Shown piece after piece: positions 1-12,899 of a stretch of DNA of 64,000 bases. This stretch comes from Argyresthia goedartella (taxonomy: Eukaryota > Arthropoda > Insecta > Lepidoptera > Argyresthiidae). Both the position numbers and the translations under genes were made by a program. The number at the start of each line of letters is the position of its first letter. Position 1 is the stretch's first letter. The notes below the pieces were generated by a model. The model was not told where the DNA came from. It did no database searches and was given only the letters and a program-made list of their open reading frames with translations. Where the stretch lies: assembly GCA_949825045.1 (NCBI GenBank), contig OX463810.1:32436201-32500200 (forward strand), written 5' to 3'.

Positions 1-2293
1 CTAGGTATTTAATTGTTTTGGTTCTATCTAGAAATGTGCAGTTGCATTTATTTTGGTTGTTGTATTGACAGGTGTGTAGTTGAATTTTGAAATTATTTTC
101 AGGTGGTAACGATCGTATTGTATTCCCAAAGAGAATGAATTTCGTTTTGGTAGTATTTAGCGTTAATAGATTACGGTTAAGCCATTTTGCTATTCTATTT
201 AATCCAGTTTCTGTATTTGACTTTGCTTCATCCCAAGTTCTACCATGAAAAACAATAGATGTATCATCCGCAAAAGTGAATAATCTTCCGCTATTTTTAT
301 CTAAATCGCATAAATTGTTGATATACAATAAGAAGAGTGTTGGACCCAAGACGCTACCCTGTGGTACTCCATATTCACAACATACAACGTCATTACTGTA
401 GTAATTTGCCAATTTTACCCTTTGTTTCCTATTTTTTAAATAGTCTTTAAATATTTTCAGTGATGTCCCTCTAATACCAAGTTGTTCCATCTTGTTTAGC
501 AAAATAGAGACAGAAACCGTGTCGAAGGCTTTTGCAAGATCCAAAAACACTCCGATACATTTATTTTGTTTGTCAATGTGGGTGGCAACATATTCTGTAA
601 GTTCCAGTACTGCATCTGCTGTAGATCTGCCCGCTCTAAAGCCAAATTGATTGGTAGACAGAATATTTTCTTTTTCAAGGTACGATATTAATCTTTTGTT
701 CAAAATTTTTTCTACTATTTTAGACAGAGCTGGTAATACAGATATGGGGCGGTAATTACCGACATAGTTTCTATCTCCTGTTTTGTAAATTGGATGGATG
801 AGTGATGTCTTGAATACTTCAGGAAATACACCTGTTTCAATGCACGAGTTTGTGATACGGGTCATAACAGTAACTACTATTGCTTTTAGCATTTTCAGAA
901 GCTTTGTAGGGATATCATCCCATCCTGTGGCACTGTTCGAATTTAAGTTCATTAGGATCGCTTCAACTTCCTCTTCGGAGGTTTCTAGTATGGCCATCGA
1001 ATTTACTGGATTATGGGTACGTTCAGGATCGTCATTAATGTGCAATTTTTGGGCTATAATTTTTTCAGCTAGTTCTTTACCAATACTAGTGAAATAGGTA
1101 TTGGCTTTGTTGAGAGCGTTTTGTGGTGTAGTTTCCGCTTTGAGTAGGTCTATGGGTCTTTCTTTTTTGTTATTTCTATTTGTTATACTGTCTATTATCT
1201 TCCATTTTAGTTTAGGATTTTTAATGTGTTTGTTTAATTGGCTTTTTTCATAATTTCGCTTTAGGCGTTTTAACAAATCATTGCAATAGTTTTTATATCT
1301 TGTGTAAGTAATTTGTAAAACAATATTATTAGTTTCTTTTTTACTTTTAATGTGCATTCGATCCCGATTTTTCATACACCTAAGCAGACCAGGAGTTATC
1401 CAAGGCTTTATACAGCGTGTTCTTCTAGGTGTTATTATTTTAAGAGAATTATTTAATATTGAAGTATGAATAATATCGACAAAAGCTTTTGCTGTATAAT
1501 TCGGGTTTTGGGGATTAATAATATCATTGAAGTTTTTTGACAGTAATTCATTCACAATAGCATCGTAGTTAATTTTGTTTATAATGAAATTTTTAGACTG
1601 TTTTGTTTTGGCTTTGGTTGCGATTGAGCTTAAGACAGCGCAATGGTCTGTAATAGGCGCATCTATCACAATTGTAGAAGAATCAAAGGTAGCTTTAATC
1701 ATAAGGTGGTCTATGCAGTTGTGTTCTCTTGTGGGATACGTATGTCCTGGAAGAATGCCATGTGATGCTAATAGATTTAAATAGCCTTCCGAATTTTTGT
1801 CTTCATTGTTAGGTTTGATATCTATGTTTAAATTACCAGCTACAATTAGGTTACGATAATTTTTATATTACGTAAGTAATTTGTCTAGGGAAAGTAGAAA
1901 AGTATCGATGCTTCTTTGTGACGGTGAACGGTAGATACCAATCACAACTGTATGGTTTTCAATTACTAATGCTATACACGTGGCATCATTAAGTGCGACT
2001 TCTTCGACTGAGCAATTTAATCCCTGTTTGGTATACATAACTATCCCGTCATTTTGATTGCGATGTTCCTTTGTATAGTGCAAATCATAGCTCAGTAGAG
2101 GTGGGAAATTTGCAGCTTTTGAGTTCCATGTTTCCGTTAATATATATATTTCACAGGGAAGGTCTAATCTCTTTAAAAATACTTCAAAGGCGTCAAAATT
2201 TTTCGTTATACTTCTGATATTCTGTGTAAGGATGTTTAGATTGTGTTTATAATTTGATGCTAGGATTGATTTGCAGGATTCAACACTACACAC
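1..2293 (-). pseudogene. LINE-A ORF2: endonuclease and reverse transcriptase, one in-frame stop
   Basis: Starts at the ATG near 2293. The AP-type endonuclease opens with TQNIRSI and has LTETW, DGIVMY and IGIYRSPS. A TAA at 1868-1870 interrupts the frame, which then continues unchanged: about 620 codons to the window edge read without a stop as far as I followed them. The endonuclease motif usually written GDFN reads GNLN here (about 1833-1847), which would damage catalysis. RT motifs follow in order: NYRPISVLP (about 745), FLDLAKAFDTV (about 515-550), YGVPQGSVLGP (about 345-370) and the catalytic FADD at 263-274. Function when intact: nicks target DNA and copies the LINE RNA at the nick. The C-terminus is off the window. 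Confidence 0.85.
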
Positions 2294-2561
2294 TTTAGAG
2301 GTTCCTGGTTGAATCTTATCAATGTTTTTAATTAAATTCTCATTATTTAAAGAATCGAATGTTACGGTTGCTTGGTGTGACGTAGCTAAAAACTTGTTTT
2401 GTTGATCTTATCATTGTTTCAAAATTTCTTAGTTTTTTTGTTACCTCTGTAATAAATTGTAAAATAAATATTTCATTGTTGTTAACTTTTAGCAATTGCA
2501 GATTATCCACGAATTTTGGAAAAGAAAAGAGTAAAAAAATAAAAGATAAAACTACTTCTAG

Positions 2562-3477
2562 TCAGATGTCTGTTTTCAGCGAGATCAGTTGATTCTCATC
2601 CTTAATCTCGATGTGGGATGAGTCGGGAGTCTTACGGAGAAACACCTTCCCGTTGCTGGTCCAACAGAACTTGTAGTCATGGCTTTTCGCCAGGTCTCTG
2701 GCCAGGAAGAAGAGTGCGTCCTTTACTAGTAAGAGCTTCAGAGACGTAGATTGGTGTCGGTGGGCTTTTAAAACCCAGGGCTGCGGAGTTAAGTCGTTGT
2801 GCAGGGTGTTGTTTATTGTAGGTCTTACACGCATTTATCACATCGTTTTTTGTTATCACTGATGTAAATTCAGCAATAATGGTCCCCTTACCAGCTCTCC
2901 CATTTAGACGGAAAACATCTCTGATTGCGGCTTTGTCGACGCTCACCTGAAGAGCTTTGCCGGTGTTTTGTACAATTTCACATAGATCGGCTTTGCTTTC
3001 CGGTTTTTCTGGCAAGGGAATATTCCGTATTTCAATACTGGATGCTTTTGAGGATCGTTGCATGTCATCTATTTTCATTTCCAGTTGAGCTATCTGGAGC
3101 TGATTTTGTTTGCGTTCCGCCTCGAGACCTTCCACTTTCTTCTTCATATTCTCATATAGTCCATTGATCATTATCATCGATTTCTCAATTTCTTCGTTTG
3201 AGCGTTTGATATCTTTGTTCTGTTCTTTGATCTCTATAACCTCGGCAATCAGTTTTGATAGCTTGGTATCCTGGGATTTTTGCCACTCCTCAAACATACT
3301 CTTGAACTCATCTCTAAAGGAGGGAAGTGCATCGTCATCACTTGATTGACGGCATCTTTTGTTACGTTGGGACACAAAAGTTGGAGTGGTAAAGTTAGAG
3401 GCTATTTTAGATACGTCAGAATCAGAAGATGTATGCTGTAAGTTGCTCGCAGGTGGGGTACGAAGAATGTTGGACAT
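2562..3477 (-). pseudogene. LINE-A ORF1: coiled-coil nucleic-acid-binding protein, frameshifted
   Basis: The first 266 codons (3477-2677) hold a Ser/Thr-rich start, a long charged coiled coil (roughly residues 50-140) and an RRM-like part (EIRNIPLPEKPESKADL, then VFRLNGRAGKGTIIAEF). Near 2715 the sense passes to another frame (2834-2562), whose end reads FLRKTPDSSHIEIKDENQ. A one-base indel explains the switch. This C-terminus resembles the end of the ORF1 at 51208-52417 and the C-terminal domain of baculovirus FP-type proteins; that comparison is from memory. Expected role: RNA chaperone that coats the LINE RNA. Confidence 0.75.
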
Positions 3478-3480
3478 TTT

Positions 3481-3950
3481 CCAAGTTCGAAGTTTAAGCA
3501 GTCGTTTATAGTGTAAACTCGTTACCAGTTACCTTGATCTCTCGTGGCACCGGATTTGGTTGAGGCGAAGGTCCAACTGTCTTGGTTGTTGGTTTTATTT
3601 TGTCACTGTCTTAAATTCAAGAGACCGCCTTTACGCTCTGTGCGCCTAATACTTGGTTCCGAATTTTGATCAAACTTTTTGGAATATTTTGTTTAAGAAA
3701 AGTTATTTAATTTAAAAGATACGTCTATTCGCTTTCGCGGTCCAGGGGGAAGCATAGCATAGTATATTTATTAAATTAACATGTAACAAGGCTTTTGTTT
3801 TAACTTATGCTAATAACCATTTAATTGTGTAGTCAATTATTTCACTTATTTCAATTAACATGAAATTAGTCCATTGTCAGCAGCAAAAACTAAGCAGAAA
3901 CTCTTTGCAAAACAAAACAAAAACTGACACAAGCTGTTTTTTTTAATGGT
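3481..3950. other. Spacer: probable LINE-A 5' leader, then AT-rich DNA
   Basis: No coding sense. The first 200 bp or so is probably the 5' UTR of LINE-A. The rest is AT-rich and reaches the 3' flank of the Tc1 element, whose terminal repeat I could not place. Confidence 0.4.
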
Positions 3951-4981
3951 TTAGTAACGGGTGTGTCCTCCTCTCCTGTTTTCACACTCCTGGAGCCTTG
4001 AATGCATAATCTCGATTAAGTTTCTGATGTTTTCATCAGGTATCTCTTCCCACGCACGTTTCAGAGCATCCATAAGCTGTTGCTGGTTGTGAACCTCTTG
4101 CTCATGCTCCCTAACCCTTCGTTTTAATTGGTCCCACATATGCTCTATTGGATTTAAATCCGGACTATACGCTGGCCATGGTAGGACACGAATATGGGAG
4201 TCATCCAGTACAGTCTGGGTGGCCCGAGCTGTGTGTGGGCGGGCATTGTCATGCATTAACCAGAACCCTGGCCCCACTCTCTGTGAGAATGGAATCACAT
4301 GAGGCCTGACGACTTCATCGATGTACCGTTGTGCAGTTACTGTGCCTTGATTTAAGAAAACCAGCTCAGTTTTGCCTTGTAAGCTAATCCCAGCCCAAAC
4401 CATCACACTAGGACCTCCAAAGCGGTCAATTTCCTTGATGCAGACATCGGAAAATCTCTCACCCTGTCGTCTCCATACTCTAATCAGCCGATCATCACTA
4501 CAAAGCTGCACTTTACACTTATCTGTGAAGAGCACCATACCCCATTGATTCATGCTCCAATCTGAATGTTCGCGGCAAAAACTTAAACGATTTCCACGTT
4601 GAACCTTAGATAAAGGAATTCATACTACTCGGCGTCTGGACCTTTGCTGGTCTTCATGCATTCGATTACGTATCGTTTGGTCACTAACACGAGTCCCCGT
4701 TGTCAACCGTAGGCGATATTGTAACTTACGTGCCGTCACAGAGCTCTCTCGACGGGCACTCAATCGGATGTAGCGATCCTCTTGTGCCGTAGTCGCTCGC
4801 ACCCTGCCCGATCCAGGCCTTCTTGCAACACTGCCAGTCTCTTGGAACCGATCCCACACATTTTGGATGGCTCGGCGACAGAAACCCAACGAAAAAGCTA
4901 CACCGCTGTGAATGACCTTCAGCAATCAATATAACGGCTCTGGTGGCAGTAATGGTATCCCTATGCCTTCGTTGACGTGGC
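3951..4981 (-). pseudogene. Tc1/mariner transposase, DD34E type, broken
   Basis: Cut-and-paste DNA transposase. ATG near 4981 (MPRQRRHRDT). The N-terminal helix-turn-helix part changes frame near 4920. From 4925 to 3951 a single frame runs with one in-frame TGA at 4620-4622. The catalytic half shows FTD, HDNARPHTA and YSPDLNPIEHMWD; 34 residues separate the second Asp from the Glu, the Tc1 spacing. The residue after the first catalytic Asp is Lys, where Glu is usual. The family normally has about 340 residues, which matches the span. I found no matching terminal inverted repeats, so the element ends are undefined. Not functional as written. Confidence 0.88.
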
Positions 4982-5469
4982 ATTATTAACAAAAGATGTT
5001 AAAAGAAGCAAAAGATGGACAGAAATAGTTTTTTAATAGAATAAAATTGTGATTCCATCTGAAAGGAATTTGACCTGAAACTCGTTTTTTTTATTTGCTT
5101 CAATTTCTGGCCAGCTGTAAGACTTAAACACCAGCATTAAAGAGATTGGATACTGAAGGAGGCCGGACATCATTAATTAGTCACTTATTAATTAGTTTAC
5201 ATCTAAAAATTTACTCAAAAACAGAAATATGTAAGTGGCCCTTATTTTCTTTTGAGTAGTATATATTGGTTGATTTTTTAAATCTTTGCTTATAATTTAA
5301 TCTTTTAGATATTGCAATTATTCATTCATAATAAATTACAAATACGTTTTACATTTTCGATTTTTACTATTTAACTAAGATATTTGATATAAAAAGTTAT
5401 TTCATTATATAAATATGGATGAATTATTATTTGAATTATAAATTAATTGATAGCATGAATAATATTAAG
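4982..5469. other. AT-rich spacer
   Basis: Upstream flank of the Tc1 transposase, then AT-rich sequence up to the 3' end of the RTE element. No coding sense seen. A terminal repeat of the Tc1 element may lie near 5200-5265, but it has no partner I can recognise. Confidence 0.4.
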
Positions 5470-8115
5470 GACCCTCACTACTGAGTAAAGGCCTCCTCCA
5501 TTTTTCTCCACGTTTCTCTATTTATTGCGTTTTCAGTCCAGTTATTTCCTGCTGTTTTCAATAATTCGTCGAGCCATCTCTCTACTGGTCTACCTCTGTT
5601 TCTCTTGCCTGGTTGGCCTTTCCATAAGGTTATCTTTTTTGTCCATCTTTCTTCTTTCATCCGTGCAATATGGCCGGCCCATTTCCACTTTAATTTTTTG
5701 CAATGGTGTAGTGCGTCTATCACTTTAGTCGTACATCTTATTTTTGCATTCGTCCTTCTATATCTTAGTTTTACATTCAGTATACTTCGTTCCATGGCTC
5801 TTTGGGTCGTTTTTATCCTATTCTTAGTGTATTTATTTAATATCCATGTTTATGGTGCATAAGAGAGAGACAGCAGTATACATGAATCTAGGACTTTTCT
5901 CTATAGTCTCACCGGAATATTAGATTTGAGGACTTCCTTATAGTTCCAAAATTTGTTCCAGGCCATTTTCACACGTCCATCTATCTCATCTCGATGTCTT
6001 GATTTTTTTAATGATATCTGCTTGCCTAGATATATATACTCTTCAACGTATTCTAGTGGAGCGTTATCAATATAGATGGGAATTCTTTCGCTGTTGGTCA
6101 TAATTTTGGTTTTTGTTGTATTTAGTTGCAAACTAATTTTATAGCTGACTGCGTGTATTTCCTTTACCATAGTTTCATATCATCAGCAAATCTTAGATTA
6201 CTCAAGATTTTTTCGCTTATACCTTTGTAATCCCATTTGAGAGTCTTCATAATACTTTGGAGTACTATTATAAAAAGTCCAGGCGATAAAGGATCTCCTT
6301 GCCGAACGTATATATGTTTATTTCAGACCCTGGTCTTTCTAGAATTACTCTACTTTTGCTATTCTTGTATATGTCTTCTATTAGTTCAATATTTTCTAGC
6401 GGTACCTCGCATTCCCGTAAAGCTCTCTATATACTGTCCATGGGAGATAGAGTCAAATGCTTTGGTATAGTCTATAAACGCTAGGTAGAGCGGCCGATTC
6501 ATTTCTTCGTGTTTCTCTATCACAACTTCTAGGGAGTGGATGTGGTCTGTAGTTAAATGATTTCGTCTAAAACCCGCTTGTTCCACCGACTGGTGCTTAT
6601 CAGTGTATTCCGCGAGACGTTCTTCTACGCAAGAGGCAAATAGCTTGTATAGATTTGGTTGTAAGGTTGGTCTATAATTGCCAATGTCGGCGAGGTTTCC
6701 TTTTTTGCACAGGAGAACTATATCCGATTTCGCCCATTTGCCAGGAATAACTCTATCGTCCAGTATTTTATTGAATAGAGTGGTCAAAAGTGGTACTAAG
6801 ACAGGATGTCCTGCTAAAATTGTCTCGTTTGGTATGCCGTCTGGTCCGCTACTTTTTTCCTTCTTCAAAGATTTTATTTTTGTATAGATTTCTGGAAATA
6901 AAAACCTTTTTATGGTGGTATTATTTTGCGTCTTTGGTAGAGTCTCTGTGCAGAGAGGTGTCTTGGCTAAATATAGGTCTTTATAGAATTATGTGGCTAT
7001 AATTATTATTCCTGATCTGGAAAATGTTTTCACATCACTTGTTCAGTTCTTTTGCAAGCAAGCAATCCATGTTTTGGAGTTTCTTAATTCTTTCAGGCCT
7101 TTTTTCATACTTCCTGACTTGTCCAAATGTCTTTCAATAATTGATAATCTGTGCTCTTGGTATTCTTTTTTGATGATTTTATGAATATTTTTGTAAAGAT
7201 AGCATTTCTCATCCTTTTCTTCAATTGTTAAGTGTTTTTTTATTTGTTAATTTGTTTCTTGTTTTTATGAGCAATTTTGTGCTATCTGAAATTATGGATT
7301 TTCTTTTTTGTTTGTTGTTGTTGCTACATGTTGATCTCAAACTATCCTCGATAGCTTTCTTGATTTTCTTATAATATATATTTACATCGTCGTCGCATTC
7401 TAGTTTTATGTCTGAAGAGAGTAATTGTAGAGCTTCTTTGAATTTTTGCTGCTCTTCCGTCGAACTCAGCTTGTAAGTTTTGTTTTTGTAGTTGGCTCTA
7501 GATTTTTTATTGTTGTTTAGCATTAGGGTACTTCTTACAAGTCTGTCTTCAATGTTGGTTATTTTCTCTTTAATGTTTGACAAAATGTAGTCTATCTGAC
7601 TTTTATTTTTCTTTGGCGAGAGCTATGTCCACAAATTCTTGGTATTTTTGCGAAATAAGCTGTTGATTACAAACAAATTATTCTCCCAACAAAATTGTCG
7701 TAGAGTTTTACCTCTTTTGTCTCTTATTCCGAAGCATGAGATTCCCAGTATTGTCTGCGCCTTTCAGTTTTTGCCCAACTCTGGCATTGAAGTCGCCCAT
7801 AATTATAAGGTTTTCACTACAGTATTTGAGGCATTCTTGTATTTGGTCATAGAAGTTTTTTATTTCCGTTTCATTGGCGTCGATAGTGGGTACATGAACT
7901 TGCATAATATATAAGATTATATTGTTTATGTTCAGATGTATCAGCATACAAATTCTTTCGGAGATTGCAGTAAAGCTTTCTATGCTTTCTTTGAGGTATT
8001 TCTTTACTAGGAATCCCACCGCATATAGATATTTTGTCTCCCCGAAATAACAGAATATGTGGTCTTCATCCTCTTCTACGTTATATCCTGTACGCCTTAT
8101 CTCTGCCAAATCAAT
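5470..8115 (-). pseudogene. RTE-type LINE, 5' truncated, endonuclease to C-terminal region
   Basis: Four blocks in order on the minus strand. Endonuclease: 8109-7708, starting inside the domain at EIRRTGYNVEED and including IIMGDFNARVGQ. Linker: 7583-7221. RT palm: 6868-6170 with SSGPDGIPNE, FIDYTKAFDSI, VRQGDPLSPGLF (about 6275-6310) and FADD (about 6190-6205). C-terminal region: 5795-5478 with KWKWAGHIARM, RGRPVERWLDEL and a closing EEAF. That C-terminal wording is characteristic of the RTE clade. Several frame changes separate the blocks, so the copy is dead. The 5' end is cut at about 8115, beside the tail of LINE-B. Confidence 0.85.
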
Positions 8116-8116
8116 T

Positions 8117-8150
8117 ATATAATAATAATAATAATAATTTATTTATTTAT
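8117..8150 (-). repeat. Microsatellite tail of LINE-B (ATT/AAT, then ATTT)
   Basis: Short ATA/ATT and TTTA runs at the 3' terminus of LINE-B, the kind of simple-repeat tail used by CR1/RTE-like elements instead of poly(A). It marks the junction with the truncated RTE element. Confidence 0.7.
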
Positions 8151-8655
8151 CATAACGAGGTATTACACTAGAATATGTTTGAGCTTAATTAATACATGTA
8201 AAGCATTATTTGAACTCTAGTAAAAACAGAAAACATCTGAACCTGAGCTAGGTGGTTAACCTGTATTTCAGGATTCAGCGCTCTTCCTAATAATTACAGT
8301 ATAAGTGCTATACATTACAAAAAATGAGTACCTGTTATTCATTAGACCAAGTACAGCTAAATCAGGTAAAATAAACTACAAAATGGAGCAAAATTTACAT
8401 AGGCTTAATTTACTTAAGGCCTTGGTGAGTATAAGAGAGACCTCTCTTTGAATATCGTGAGTGTGAATGAGTGTGTGTGAGAGGGTGTGTGGTGAGGAGT
8501 TTACAGGCACTTGATATGCTTTTTGGTACCATACTCTTTAATATATTTAATAATGTCAAGGAGTGCAAAACAAAGTAAGACAGATTCAATTACAAAAAGT
8601 ACACATATTATTACTATCAGGAATAAATATAAGAGGTCAGATTGATGTTTAGCAC

Positions 8656-11600
8656 CTAATCTATAGTCATTAGTAGTTGTTCTGTTTGGTCATAATTCAG
8701 AATTTTAAGAGTATTAAAAATGGTTTTCTTGAAATGATGGGTGGTAAGAGAGTAAATGTCTATTTTTCTATTGATTTTATTATACAGCATAGGTCCAAGG
8801 AAAGGGAAGAATCTGTGAGCAAAGGAGGTCCGGAAAGTTTTAGGTTGTGGACATACCCTATTGTTACGGCGCTTGATCAATAATTTGGGATCAAATGTCA
8901 TAAGTGAGTGCTGTTTCAAAATGGTAAAGTAAACAAAGAGTTGTCTAACTGTAAGAACATTACATGACCTGAAAAGAAGTTCAGTAGGGTAAAAGAATGG
9001 ACGAAAAGTGCAGACCTTTAAGATTACCCTTTGTGCTCTCTCTAAATATAAAAGCGTGGTCTTGGGAGCTCCGCCCTATGACGTGATGCAGTATGCCAAA
9101 ATAGATTGACAAAGTGCAAGGTAGACACTTTTCATCAATGTACCGTCAGCAACATGTCGTAGGGTTTTGAAGACATATATGAGTTTTCGAATCCTGCTAC
9201 TAATCATATCAATACGGGGTCTAAATCCAAGATTTTGATCTATTATTACCCCAAGATACCTAATGCTGGAGGTTTTTATCAGAGCAGGACATGAGCATGA
9301 ATTTAGAGATGGGTCAGGACAACGGGTGGGTGAGCCAAAAGTACTCCATTTGTATTATGGGTATTTCGAATTGAAAAAGATAAGAACTTAGTTTTATCTG
9401 CATTTAAGGTTAATAAGTTTTCCCTTAGCCAAGAAGTTGCACTATTGAAAACAGCCTGTGCAACATTAAAAGTATCTTCCCACGTTTTTGATGAGAAGAG
9501 CAGAGCCGTGTCATCCGCATAAGTTATAACTTTTCCCTGAGCAGGATTCAGTTCGCATAGGTCGTTGATGTAAGCGAGAAATAGAGTCGGACCCAGAATG
9601 CTACCCTGTGGTACACCGTAGGAGATGGGTAAATCGCTGCTTTGATAATTACTTATCCTCACAAACTGAGACCTAGCGGTGAGGTAGTCCTCCAGCAGTT
9701 TGAGTTGGACTCCGCGGATTCCCATTCGGTCCAATTTTGCCAGGAGAATGGGGACAGAGACCGTGACAAATGCTTTGGCAAAGTCCAGAAAGATACCTAT
9801 TACATTATTGCCTCCATCAATATTTTTCGTAATATAATCAGTCTGTTCGTGAACTGCATCGCCAGTGGAAATACTTTTACGAAAACCAAATTGTGACGTC
9901 GACAAGAATTTATTGCTTTCGAAGTAGTTGACTAGTCTTGAGTTGATTATGCGCTCAAGCAATTTGGAAATTAATGGAAGTATTGAAATAGGCCGGTAGT
10001 TATTAACACAATCCCTGTCACCAGACTTGTGGGGAGCACCATTGATCTCTTCAAGGTCCTAAGAAAAACGCCGTTTGAGAGGCACATGCTAAAAATGTGG
10101 GTTAAGGGAGGAATGAAGAAATTCTTGTTCAGTTTAAGGATTCGGTTTGAGATTTGATCCCAACCCACTGCACATGTGTTTTTCAGACCCAGAATAAGTA
10201 CCTTTAGTTCGTCTAGATCTGTCTCCAGCAAAAAAAACGACGACGTAGTTGCTTTAAAAGATGTAGTAGTTAACAGTGGTACTGCTCCAGGGGAAGTTTG
10301 GTTACCAATAACTCCTTTAGCTAGATTTTCTCCTATATTAGCAAAAAAGTCGTTTACTTTGTCAGTAGTGTTAATGTTTCCTCCAGTCCCCAACAATTCA
10401 GTCGCAACAGTTTTCGTTTTGGTTGTGTTTGTGATTTCCTTGATTGCCTTCCATAGCCCCTTAGGATTATTGCCAGCTTTTTTAATTTGATTTCTCTCGT
10501 ACAGTCTCTTTAGTTTTTTAAGTAGATTATTACAAAAGTTCCTATATCTTTTATATGTGGTAGAAAAAATAAAGTTACCTGGAGAATCTTTTGACTTTTT
10601 GTGCAACCTGTCTCTGTTTCTCATACAGCGTAGTAGTCCCGGAGTTATACATGGCTTGATGATCTTTTGATTCCGTGAGAGTTTAATAATGGATGAGTTC
10701 AGATTAATGGCTTGTTGCACAGAGGATATCAGATTATTTAAGGATTCATTTGCATCCGAGGAGGAGAATATCGGTTGCAAGTCAATGTTTTTTAGTTGAA
10801 CACTAAGACCTGCATAGTCTATATTAGGTGCTGTTGCTTGAAATACATATAACCCTTTTTTTGTTTGTTTTTGATACAAAGTAACACTAGTTGATGGTCA
10901 GTCACAGTAGAATTCGTAACTAGGGTTATTGACGGCTTTTTCGATTTTAATATAACATGGTCAAGGCATGTTCTTTCCAATCTAGTTGGCAAGGAGTGAG
11001 CGGGAAGAAGACCATGGGAGGCACATATACTGAGATATTCATGCGCCCCAGAGTGAAAAAAGTTCCCCTGAAGTATGTTTATATTAATATCGCCAATAAT
11101 CGCAACGTTACTGAATGATTTCAAGTTGTGAAGAATTGTGTTCAAAGATTCAAGAAAAACATCAACATTGTTATTAGAGGGGGACCGATAGATATCAATG
11201 ACAGTGGTTTCCGTTCCCATCTTAATTACAAGGCAGTTTGAATCGCGGCATATGTATTCTTCAATTACCACTTTCAGTTCCTCTTTAACATAAACCACGA
11301 CGCCATCGTTCTGCAGATAATTTTTAACAGGAGCATAATAGTAGTAGCCCTCAATATGTGGGATGATAGTCGACCTAGATAGACGACACTCAGTGAAAAC
11401 GTTAATGTCACATTTAAAATTTAATCTGTTTTGTAGGACGAAAAAACCATCCATATTGCCCGAGATACTACGAATATTCTGAGTCAATAACTTGAGAGAG
11501 TCGGAGGATTTGGGAAAATACTTAATACAATCCTCTACCTCGCAGGCAATTGACTCAGAAACAGCAATATTGTCTAGGTCGTTGATAAAGACGTCATCAA
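8656..11600 (-). pseudogene. LINE-B ORF2: endonuclease and reverse transcriptase with frame changes
   Basis: Endonuclease 11487-10870 (TQNIRSI, IYRSPSNNNVD, IIGDININI, DHVILK, TDHQLV). In the usual LTETW position it reads FTECRL. The frame shifts near 10870 and near 10020. RT 9962-9303 has [33 protein letters not shown] and YADD; the second Asp of motif A (AFD) is Val. After a further change near 9310 the C-terminal region resumes (RYLGVIIDQNLGF, then HSLMTFDPKLL, FPFLGPMLYNKINRK) and stops at 8656. Not functional as written. Confidence 0.82.
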
Positions 11601-11798
11601 GCTCTGCACCGAGAGAGAAAGCAGTAGGTGTGTGTCAGCGAGTTAAGAGGGAGACACTTAGGCTGACATAATTTTGGATATGGTGAATAATAGCAGCCAA
11701 ACTTATGAATAAAGCGACATATGTGTATAACGCAAATCATAATAATATAATAATACAAAAAGCTGCATAAATAAGCGATTATAATCATAAATACTATA

Positions 11799-12164
11799 TT
11801 ACTTTTTGATATGTTCCTTACGCTCTGATCTAAGACTTTTGATTTCTTTTTGTATTTCGTCATTTTTAGAATAGAGTATCTCCATAGAGGACTGGATGTC
11901 TTTATTTTGGGACTTAATTTCATCTAAAACGGTCTGTAGACCATTAAGCTTGCCAATGTGCTCGGTTTCAAAACAGGAGAATAAGTGTTTGATTTCGTCT
12001 TTAAGCTCAGACAGCTCATTTTCTCGTCTCCTCTTCAAGCGGTTCAAGTTATCATTATGTATGTTATCCGCAGCGGCGTGGTCTACTTCCGATTCTGAGT
12101 TGGTCTCAGCGGCAGAAGTGTTGGGTGCAGGAGCACGTGGCGGGGGTGTACGCTTCGTGAACAT
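11799..12164 (-). pseudogene. LINE-B ORF1, truncated after the coiled coil
   Basis: 121 codons with a Pro/Ala/Ser-rich start and a long charged coiled coil (from about residue 40) ending in a Lys-rich stretch, then a stop. Relatives such as LINE-A ORF1 continue with an RRM-like and an FP-like domain. Those are absent: AT-rich non-coding sequence follows (11798-11620) before ORF2. A deletion or early stop removed the RNA-binding half. Confidence 0.65.
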
Positions 12165-12180
12165 ACTTAATTATTGATAT

Positions 12181-12690
12181 ATTCAATCAATTAAAATTAT
12201 TGATATATTATATTTAATTATTGATATTGTAATTTCGTAATTTCGTAATTTCTTTATTGTACTAAACAAAACAGACATACAGATAACTTATGATAGAAAA
12301 AACATGTACAAAGGCGAGCTTATCTCTAAAAAGAGATTTCTTCCAGCAAACCATGTTGGATAGGAGACGGAGATGATAGGTAAGGGAAAGAATTGCGCGT
12401 ACAATTAAGACTATATTCTAATATAATACATATTACACATACATAAAACCCTATTGCTAAGAAATATAGACTACATACACAGTTACATAAATACAGCATA
12501 TCAATAAAAATCTTACAAATATACTAATACTAATACATTATATAGCTAAATAGAAAGTGAAAGATAGTGCTTCTTTAGTCGGTTCTTAAAGATATTCAGT
12601 GATATTGCTTGTTTAAATTCCACTAATCTTTCATGTGATAATAGCGATCGAGCATTGTATGTACATATGTAGAGTGGGTGGAGTGGAGGG
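12181..12690 (-). mobile_element. Tail-family LINE, 5'-truncated 3' fragment
   Basis: The last residues of an RT ORF (FKNRLKKHYLSLSI, stop at 12546-12548) followed by a 3' UTR with the conserved stem-loop at 12313-12352 and an AT-rich end. The same C-terminus and 3' hairpin occur in the copies at 19752, 20415, 37956 and 57985. The coding remnant extends to about 12650 before it loses sense. Confidence 0.75.
12313..12352 (-). ncRNA. 3' UTR stem-loop of the tail-family LINE
   Basis: ATCTCT and AGAGAT form a six-base stem around an A-rich loop, followed by a conserved TTTCTTCCAGCAAACC on the plus strand. Five further copies occur in the window (19832, 20451, 38037, 38151, 58041). The probable role is the RT recognition structure at the RNA 3' end. 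This is a cis element rather than a free RNA gene. Confidence 0.5.
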
Positions 12691-12899
12691 TTGTAGTATT
12701 TGGCCCCCGCGGTGACCGGCCGTATTGTGGGTTGTAGAGAGGTCGCTGCTTTTTCAGTATGATTTCATATTTTTTATAGTAATCATTTATAATTTTGTTA
12801 CCGTTTTTTAATGAAAATGTTTTTAAAAGCCTTTTGTTTCTGCATGATTATCTGATGCCTTTTGTTAGTCAGTATTTTTTTAAACGGGTTTAATTTTAA

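Larger units (their letters stand above)
1..3480 (-). mobile_element. LINE-A, CR1/Jockey-group non-LTR retrotransposon, 3' end beyond window
   Basis: Two-ORF non-LTR element on the minus strand: ORF1 at 2562-3477 and ORF2 at 1-2293, with 268 bp between them. The end of ORF2, the 3' UTR and the tail lie outside the window. Order and content (coiled-coil ORF1, then AP-type endonuclease plus reverse transcriptase) fit the CR1/Jockey group; the exact clade cannot be fixed by eye. LINE-B at 8116-12180 is a relative with similar endonuclease and RT wording. The damage I see is light: one frameshift in ORF1 and one in-frame stop in ORF2. Confidence 0.85.
8116..12180 (-). mobile_element. LINE-B, CR1/Jockey-group non-LTR retrotransposon, nearly full length
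   Basis: Complete order on the minus strand: ORF1 remnant 12164-11799, ORF2 about 11600-8656, 3' UTR 8655-8151 and simple-repeat tail 8150-8117. ORF2 wording ([36 protein letters not shown]) places it with LINE-A. ORF1 is cut short and ORF2 carries at least three frame changes. Confidence 0.8.

Noticed and set aside
3730..5270. Terminal inverted repeats for the Tc1 element
   Set aside because: I could not find two matching inverted segments on the two sides of the transposase.
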